64,000 nucleotides of DNA from Haematobia irritans (lineage: Eukaryota; Arthropoda; Insecta; Diptera; Muscidae), in contig NC_134399.1 in assembly GCF_050003625.1 (NCBI RefSeq), forward strand, positions 43,540,671 through 43,604,670, given 5' to 3'. Positions 56,984-64,000 of the stretch are shown here, in pieces. How positions within the stretch are numbered: position 1 is the first letter of the stretch; every line of letters starts with the position of its first letter. Under the pieces are notes generated by a model. That model was not told the DNA's origin and ran no database searches. It worked only from the letters and a program-made list of their open reading frames with translations. Position numbers and translations under genes: made by a program.

Positions 56984-56987
56984 TCAC

Positions 56988-57751
56988 TTATCCAGTATCA
57001 TCTCAATAGTCCTATATAAAATCCAGCGATACGATCCCAAGTTGTTTTTCCATTTCTCGTCAAGTGCTCCGTAATCCCCCCTTACAAAGTTCTCTGCATC
57101 GTCAACGGTTCCAAAATTACTTACGTTGACACGAACAAAAGGCTCATCAATAAATGATCTACGACGTTTTTGATGAATATTCAGTGGATTTATTTTCTGT
57201 CTATAATTTTCGGCCGTGACAGGCATAAAGTATTGAGCTCTAAAAAAATATCCAGATATAACAGATTCAGGAATCAAATCATCCACTGGTACACCAACGC
57301 TTCCAATAAACTGCCAAATAAAATATAAGTGGTGTTGTACATAAATATCTCCGATATATGGATAATCTGAATATATTTTATAAGAGGATTTGAAAAACAC
57401 ACATCATCATCTAAAACTGATTCGTATTTATAGCAAAAGCATTCTCTGTACCAAATTTCATTTTCCGATACATTGGCGAACATTTTGGTTTTAGATTTTC
57501 ACAAGTAAGGTACTATTACCCTTATATGCCTCATATGTGCTGATTCACTTGTTTGGCTTTTCTTGATAAAAATAAAAATGGGTTTCCTCTAATTTGTGCA
57601 CTGTCCACATACATATTTTCAAATATTAACTAATTAAAAAGACAATTTCCGAGAAGACACTTACACTCAAAATTCGAAAGGCTTCACTACCGTGCCGAAC
57701 AGAAGTGAATAAGGCCAAAATCTTAAGTATCAATACAATATTATCGTTCAT
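56988..57751 (-). CDS. Candidate host gene, DM4/12-like secreted protein (partial model)
   Basis: The best exon, 57310-56988, follows an acceptor TATTTTATTTGGCAG and ends at GTGAGT. It encodes FIGSVGVPVDDLIPESVISG, YFFRAQYFMPVTAENY, a KRRR stretch and SYRWILYRTIEMILDK. This order (hydrophobic strand, ESV..GY, Y.LP-type motif, RRR, LYRTIE helix) recalls the insect DM4/12 family of small secreted proteins. A likely first exon, 57751-57665, encodes a signal-peptide-like MNDNIVLILKILALFTSVRH ending at GTAAGT, phase 0. The connection is unresolved: an open segment around 57560-57630 (GNPFLFLSRKAKQ) may be a middle exon, but would need a 35-bp intron. The family's C-terminal cysteine exon was not found. 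Either an interrupted gene or a decaying one. Confidence 0.45.
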
Positions 57752-57795
57752 TCTCTTGACGTTGAGTTAATCGAACATTACAGAAATCTTTTGCT

Positions 57796-57840
57796 CCTGA
57801 TAATCACGCACTCAAAAGACTACATTCTTGTTTATATGAT
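57796..57840 (-). promoter_or_regulatory. TATA-type promoter candidate for the DM4/12-like gene
   Basis: Minus strand has ATCATATAAACAAG (TATA at about 57838-57832) followed some 30 bases downstream by ATTATCAGGAGC, an initiator-like spot, about 50 bases before the proposed ATG. Confidence 0.35.
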
Positions 57841-58298
57841 AGGCCACTATCTTTAGAATTATTCTGATTTTAAAGACGTCTAATAGAATTAACGTTTACC
57901 TAACAATCAATTAACAACTAAGTGATATATACATACAATATTCGATATCAATTTATTCAAAATTCCATCAAATAATGATGGGCATGTGTCTCTGTTCTAA
58001 ATTTCGGTGCGGGATTTTCTCATTTGACAAACCGTATTGTGTGACCAATGGCTAATTATTCTAACTGCATTTACGGCTGTGGTGAAAAACATATCACAAA
58101 AATATTTCCATTAAAAAGTGAAAACGTAATCATTAAAAACCTAACTAATACAATTAAATAACTAACAATTTACATTTCTAGATTTTCTCTATTTTAAATT
58201 TGAACAATGTGTTAAACAAGTGGGAAATTTAAATCAATTTGCCAGACAATCAAAGATTCAATATGGCGACTGACATTTTGTTTTTGTAATACTAATAC
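57841..58298. other. Intergenic sequence upstream of the DM4/12-like candidate
   Basis: No repeat family from this window and no supported gene. It ends at the TA target of the DD41D element. Confidence 0.4.
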
Positions 58299-58300
58299 TA

Positions 58301-59235
58301 AAGGGTGATTTGTTAAGAGCTTGATACCTTTTTTTTTTTAAAAAAACGCCTAAAATTTGCAAAATCTCATCGGTTCTTTATTTGAAACGTTAGATTGGTC
58401 CATGACATTTACTTTTTGAAGATAATTTCATTTAAATGTTGACCGCGGCTGCGTCTTAGGTGGTCCATTCGGAAAGTCCAATTTTGGGCAACTTTTTCGA
58501 GCATTTCGGCCGGAATAGCCCGAATTTCTTCGGAAATGTTGTCTTCCAAAGCTGGAATAGTTGCTGGCTTATTTCTGTAGACTTTAGACTTGACGTAGCC
58601 CCACAAAAAATAGTCTAAAGGCGTCAAATCGCATGATCTTGGTGGCCAACTTACCGGTCCATTTCTTGAGATGAATTGTTCTCCGAAGTTTTCCCTCAAA
58701 ATGGCCATAGAATCGCGAGCTGTGTGGCATGTAGCGCCATCTTGTTGAAACCACATGTCAACCAAGTTCAGTTCTTCCATTTTTGGCAACAAAAAGTTTG
58801 TTAGCATCGAACGATAGCGATCGCCATTCACCGTAACGTTGCGTCCAACAGCATCTTTGAAAAAATACGGTCCAATGATTCCACCAGCGTACAAACCACA
58901 CCAAACAGTGCATTTTTCGGGATGCATGGGCAGTTCTTGAACGGCTTCTGGTTGCTCTTCACTCCAAATGCGGCAATTTTGCTTATTTACGTAGCCATTC
59001 AACCAGAAATGAGCCTCATCGCTGAACAAAATTTGTCGATAAAAAAGCGGATTTTCTGCCAACTTTTCTAGGGCCCATTCACTGAAAATTCGACGTTGTG
59101 GCTCGTTAGTAAGTCTATTCATGATGAAATGTCAAAGCATACTGAGCATCTTTCTCTTTGACACCATGTCTGAAATCCCACGTGATCTGTCAAATACTAA
59201 TGTATGAAAATCCTAACCTCAAAAGAATCACCCTT
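58301..59235 (-). mobile_element. DD41D mariner-group transposon, internally deleted
   Basis: Ends AAGGGTGATT and AATCACCCTT with TA on both sides (58299-58300, 59236-59237). At 935 bp it is a few hundred bases shorter than expected for a complete mariner-group element. The loss falls in the transposase N-terminus. Confidence 0.88.
58409..59122 (-). pseudogene. DD41D transposase lacking its DNA-binding domain
   Basis: 237 codons open from ATG to TAA, with the triad in ILFSDEAHFW (Asp 1), WFQQDGATCHTARD (Asp 2) and CDLTPLDYFLWGYVK (Asp 3). There are 41 residues between Asp 2 and Asp 3. The N-terminus MNRLTNE is followed at once by PQRRIFSEWALEKLAENP, sequence that should lie well downstream of the helix-turn-helix region. 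A deletion of roughly a hundred codons therefore kept the frame. The product would have a full catalytic core and no means of recognising its ends, so it is classed as a pseudogene, although its frame is intact. Confidence 0.85.
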
Positions 59236-59237
59236 TA

Positions 59238-59572
59238 CCTCACTGAATATGCCTTGGCTCAAGTCCAATGATAAATCCAATTATAATTATGATCGGAAAA
59301 CACATAAGGAAGTGCTAAAACGTTTTCACTCTTATAAAGATGTGTGCAATTTTTTTAATTGAATAAAAAATTAATTGATAAAGGAGGTGAGTTCACCTAA
59401 ATAATTAATAGCTTCAATTAAAGAGCTAATTGAGTTTTGCGATCACAACTAATCCAATCTATAAATGAATCATTTAAAAAACTAAATGAATTTCGTAACA
59501 GTAATTTAGTAATCATCACTTACATATTGTAACCACGATAAAATACCATTTGATTATACCTTCGTATCTCTG
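59238..59572. other. AT-rich spacer
   Basis: Nothing recognised; short runs of AATTAAT and a tendency to A/T palindromes. Confidence 0.4.
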
Positions 59573-59584
59573 TATATATATATA

Positions 59585-60260
<676 letters not shown>

Positions 60261-60262
60261 TT

Positions 60263-60500
60263 TTATGCCCACCACCATAGAATGGTGATGGAGGTATAAT
60301 AAGTCTGCCATTCCGTTTGTAAAATATCGAAATATCGATTTCCGACTATATAAAGAATATATTTTCTTGAACAGGGAGAAATTGTAAGACGACATAAGCA
60401 TGTCCGCCTGGCAGCCCCCAGGTTTGGGGTCTTGAGCACCTATACACAACAATTTGCATGCAATTTGCCAGAAATTGGAAATCTAGAAATACTTTAGGTT
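60263..60500 (+). mobile_element. DINE-like family 3, 5' fragment
   Basis: Starts ATGCCCACCACCATAGAATG, then CGACTATATAAAGAATATAT and GCATGTCCGCCTGGC (a collapsed GTCY stretch), ending where the next element begins at 60502. Confidence 0.65.
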
Positions 60501-60501
60501 C

Positions 60502-63006
60502 AACAAGTATATACTGCCGTAAGTTCGGCCAGGCCGAAGCTTATGTACCCTCCATCATGGATTGCGTAGAAACTTCTTCTAAACACTGCCATCCACAATC
60601 GAATTACTTAAGCTGCGGTAACGCTTGCCGATGGCAAGGTATCTTAAAACCTCCTAACACCATCTTCTAAATTGTATGTAAGTCCATACGTGGTATATAT
60701 TAAATCAAAACAAGTATATACTGCCGTAAGTTCGGCCAGGCCGAAGCTTATGTACCCTCCATCATGGATTGCGTAGAAACTTCTTCTAAACACTGCCATC
60801 CACAATCGAATTACTTAAGCTGCGGTAACGCTTGCCGATGGCAAGGTATCTTAAAACCTCCTAACACCATCTTCTAAATTGTATGTAAGTCCATACGTGG
60901 TATATATTAAATCAAAAAAAAAGATCGATCCAATACGTATATAATTCAGTTTGACAAAGTAGACATACAATTTTGACAAAATTTTCTACAGAAATAAAAT
61001 TTTGACAAAATTTTCTACAGAAATAAAATTTTAACAAAATTTTCTATAGAAATAAACTTTTGACAAAATTTTCTATAGAAATAAAATCTTGGTAGATTAT
61101 TTTTGGCTCGAGTGGCAACCATAATCATGGAACCGAATAAAATTTGAACAAAATTTTCTATAGAAATAAAATTTTGACAATGATGAAAATTTTATTATGA
61201 ACCGAATAAAATTTTAACAAAATTTTCTCTAGAAATAAAATTTTCACAAAATTTTCTATAGAAATAAACATTTTCACAAAATTTTCTATAGAAAGAAAAT
61301 TTTGACAAAAATGTCTACAGAAATAAAATTTTAACAAAATTTTCTATAGAAATAAACTTTTGACAAAATTTTCTATAGAAATAAAATCTTGGTAGATTAT
61401 TTTTGGCTCGAGTGGCAACCATAATCATGGAACCGAATAAAATTTGAACAAAATTTTCTATAGAAATAAAATTTTGACAATGATGAAAATTTTATTATGA
61501 ACCGAATAAAATTTTAACAAAATTTTCTCTAGAAATAAAATTTTGACAAAATTTTCTATAGAAATAAAATTTTGGTAGATTATTTTTGGCTCTAGTGGCA
61601 ACCATGATTATGAACCGATATGGACCAATTTTTGTGTGATTGGACCAATTTTGGTATGGTTGTTAGCGACCATATACTAACACCACTTTCCTAATTTGAA
61701 CCGCATCGGATGAATTCTGCTCCTCCAAGAGGCTCCGGAGGTCAAATCTGGAGAACGTTTTATATGGGGGCTATATATAATTATGGACCGATATGGACCA
61801 ATTTTTGCACGATTGCTAGAGACCATATACCAATACCATGTACCAAATTCCAGCCGGATCGGATGAAATTTGCTTCTCTTAGAGGCTCCGCAACCCAAAT
61901 CTGGGGATCGGTTTATATGTGCGCTATATATAATTATGGACCGATGTGGACCAATTTTTGCACGGTTGCTAGAGACCATATACCAACACAATGTACCAAA
62001 TTTCAGCCGGATCGGATGAAATATGCTTCTCTTAGAGGCTCCACAAGCCAAATCTGGGGATCGGTTTATATGGGGGCTATATATAATTATGGACCGATAT
62101 GGACCAATTTTTGCATGGTTGTTAGAGACCATATACCAACACCATGTACCAAATTTCAGCCGGATCGGATGAAATATGCTTCTCTTAGAGGCTCCAAAAA
62201 CCAAATCTGGGGATCGGTTTATATGGGGGCTATATATAATTATGGACCGATGTGGACCAATTTTTGCATGGTTGTTAGAGACCATATACCAACACCATGT
62301 ACCAAATTTCAGCCGGATCGGATGAAATTTGCTTCTCTTTGAGGCTCCGCAAGCCAAATCTGGGGATCGGTTTATATGGGGGCTATATATAATTATGGAC
62401 CGATGTCGACCAATTTTTGCATGGTTGTTAGAGACCATATACTAACATCATGTACCAAATTTCAGCCGGATCGGATTAAATATGCTTCTGTTAGAGGCTC
62501 CACAAGCCAAATCTGGGGGTCGGTTTATATGGGGGCTATATATAATTATGGACCGATATGGACCAATTTTTGCATGGTTGTTAGAGACCATATACCAACA
62601 CCATGTACCGAATTTCAGCCGGATCGGATTAAATATGCTTCTGTTAGAGGCTCCACAAGCCAAATCTGAGGGTCCCTTTATATGGGGGCTATACGTAAAA
62701 GTGGACCGATATGGCCCATTTTCAATACCATCCGACCTACATCGATAACAACTACTTGTGCCAAGTTTCAAGTCGATAGCTTGTTTCGTTCGGAAGTTAG
62801 CGTGATTTCAACAGACGGACGGACGGACGGACGGACGGACGGACGGACTGACGGACGGACGGACGGACGGACATGCTTAGATCGACTCAGAATTTCACCA
62901 CGACCCAGAATATATATACTTTATGGGGTCTTAGAGCAATATTTCGATGTGTTACAAACGGAATGACAAAGTTAATATACCCCCATCCTATGATGGAGGG
63001 TATAAA
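60502..63006 (-). mobile_element. DINE/Helentron-like family 1 with its 3' 207 bp duplicated
   Basis: Minus orientation. The 3' end block (hairpin TTCGGCCAGGCCGAA, TGGATTGCGTAGAAACTTCT, to TTAAATCAAAA) occurs twice, at 60504 and 60711. The minisatellite follows (60960-61580, including two ~300-bp higher-order copies), then the 153-bp monomers, (GGAC)n at 62813-62873 and the 5' hairpin ending CCTATGATGGAGGGTATAAA near 63006. Confidence 0.75.
60960..61627 (-). repeat. Minisatellite with 300-bp higher-order repeat
   Basis: Units such as TTTTCTATAGAAATAAAATT are grouped into two ~300-bp blocks, recognised by GGTAGATTATTTTTGGCTCG at 61091 and 61391. Confidence 0.85.
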
Positions 63007-64000
63007 AAAAGATCGATCCAATACGTATATAATTCAGTTTGACAAAGTAGACATAAAATTTTGACAAAATTTTCTACAGAAATAAAATTTTAACAAAATT
63101 TTCTATAGAAATAAACTTTTGACAAAATTTTCTATAGAAATAAAATCTTGGTAGATTATTTTTGGCTCGAGTGGCAACCATAATCATGGAACCGAATAAA
63201 ATTTGAACAAAATTTTCTATAGAAATAAAATTTTGACAATGATGAAAATTTTATTATGAACCGAATAAAATTTTAACAAAATTTTCTCTAGAAATAAAAT
63301 TTTCACAAAATTTTCTATAGAAATAAACATTTTCACAAAATTTTCTATAGAAAGAAAATTTTGACAAAAATGTCTACAGAAATAAAATTTTAACAAAATT
63401 TTCTATAGAAATAAACTTTTGACAAAATTTTCTATAGAAATAAAATCTTGGTAGATTATTTTTGGCTCGAGTGGCAACCATAATCATGGAACCGAATAAA
63501 ATTTGAACAAAATTTTCTATAGAAATAAAATTTTGACAATGATGAAAATTTTATTATGAACCGAATAAAATTTTAACAAAATTTTCTCTAGAAATAAAAT
63601 TTTGACAAAATTTTCTATAGAAATAAAATTTTGGTAGATTATTTTTGGCTCTAGTGGCAACCATGATTATGAACCGATATGGACCAATTTTTGTGTGATT
63701 GGACCAATTTTGGTATGGTTGTTAGCGACCATATACTAACACCACTTTCCTAATTTGAACCGCATCGGATGAATTCTGCTCCTCCAAGAGGCTCCGGAGG
63801 TCAAATCTGGAGAACGTTTTATATGGGGGCTATATATAATTATGGACCGATATGGACCAATTTTTGCACGATTGCTAGAGACCATATACCAATACCATGT
63901 ACCAAATTCCAGCCGGATCGGATGAAATTTGCTTCTCTTAGAGGCTCCGCAACCCAAATCTGGGGATCGGTTTATATGTGCGCTATATATAATTATGGAC
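63007..64000 (-). mobile_element. Tandem second copy of the same DINE-like element (truncated by window)
   Basis: Starts directly after the 5' end of the preceding copy with AAAAGATCGATCCAATACG, so it lacks the 207-bp 3' end block. It then repeats 60917 onwards (offset 2,088 bp, later 2,062 bp after loss of one minisatellite unit) to the window end. Confidence 0.8.

Noticed and set aside
61677..62438. Long repetitive open frame (about 250 codons) on the minus strand, with a matching one on the plus strand
   Set aside because: Caused by tandem 153-bp monomers, a multiple of three, so frames stay open on both strands. No start context, no domain, and the same peptide recurs in every DINE-like copy.

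Overview
The window looks like intergenic or intronic DNA from a calyptrate fly, most likely a muscid related to stable, horn or house flies. This is inferred from the AT-rich composition, insect-type short introns, DINE-1-like interspersed elements, several mariner-group transposases and a non-LTR retrotransposon/SINE pair. Nearly all of it is transposable-element sequence, with elements nested in elements. I recognise no bacterial genes, rRNA, canonical tRNA or CRISPR array.

Layout: 1-941, end of a DINE-like element; 1086-1429, tRNA-derived SINE; 1921-3220, dead DD37E mariner; 3338-3838, LINE 3' fragment; 3897-5376, second DINE-like family; 5690-6770, dead PIF/Harbinger genes; 8587-9714, apparently intact four-exon CAP-superfamily gene; 9774-11180, AT-rich TA-flanked element with tRNA-like modules; 11241-19168, interval bounded by 20-bp terminal repeats beginning CACAGTG (Transib-like), filled with other insertions; 11471-29589, a 9.07-kb segment present twice in tandem and almost identical; 28978-30772, LINE with target-site duplication; 32786-33019, possible host exon; 33074-33985, hAT-type MITE; 34184-38600, largest LINE copy; 38609-43035, two back-to-back TA elements, each holding another; 43118-47590, a stack of mariner, hAT, DINE-like element and MITEs; 47677-51048, further MITEs; 53800-54520, tRNA-like module element; 54524-56589, full-length DINE-like element; 56988-57840, candidate host gene resembling the insect DM4/12 family; 58301-59235, internally deleted DD41D mariner; 59585-59985, MITE inside a long TA microsatellite; 60502-64000, tandemly rearranged DINE-like copies.

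The dominant theme is three DINE/Helentron-like families with one plan: a short terminal hairpin, a (GTCY)n microsatellite, monomers of 153 bp, a GGCC-rich 3' hairpin and the terminal bases ACTTGTT. A 27-30-bp AT-rich minisatellite unit occurs both in these elements and in two unrelated hAT-type MITEs. A second theme is parasitism of RNA machinery: the SINE and the LINE share their last ~75 bp, ending in AACCT repeats, and a TA-flanked family carries divergent tRNA-like promoter modules.

Coordinates of repeat families are edges read by eye. Family names for non-coding elements rest on structure only, because no database search was possible.
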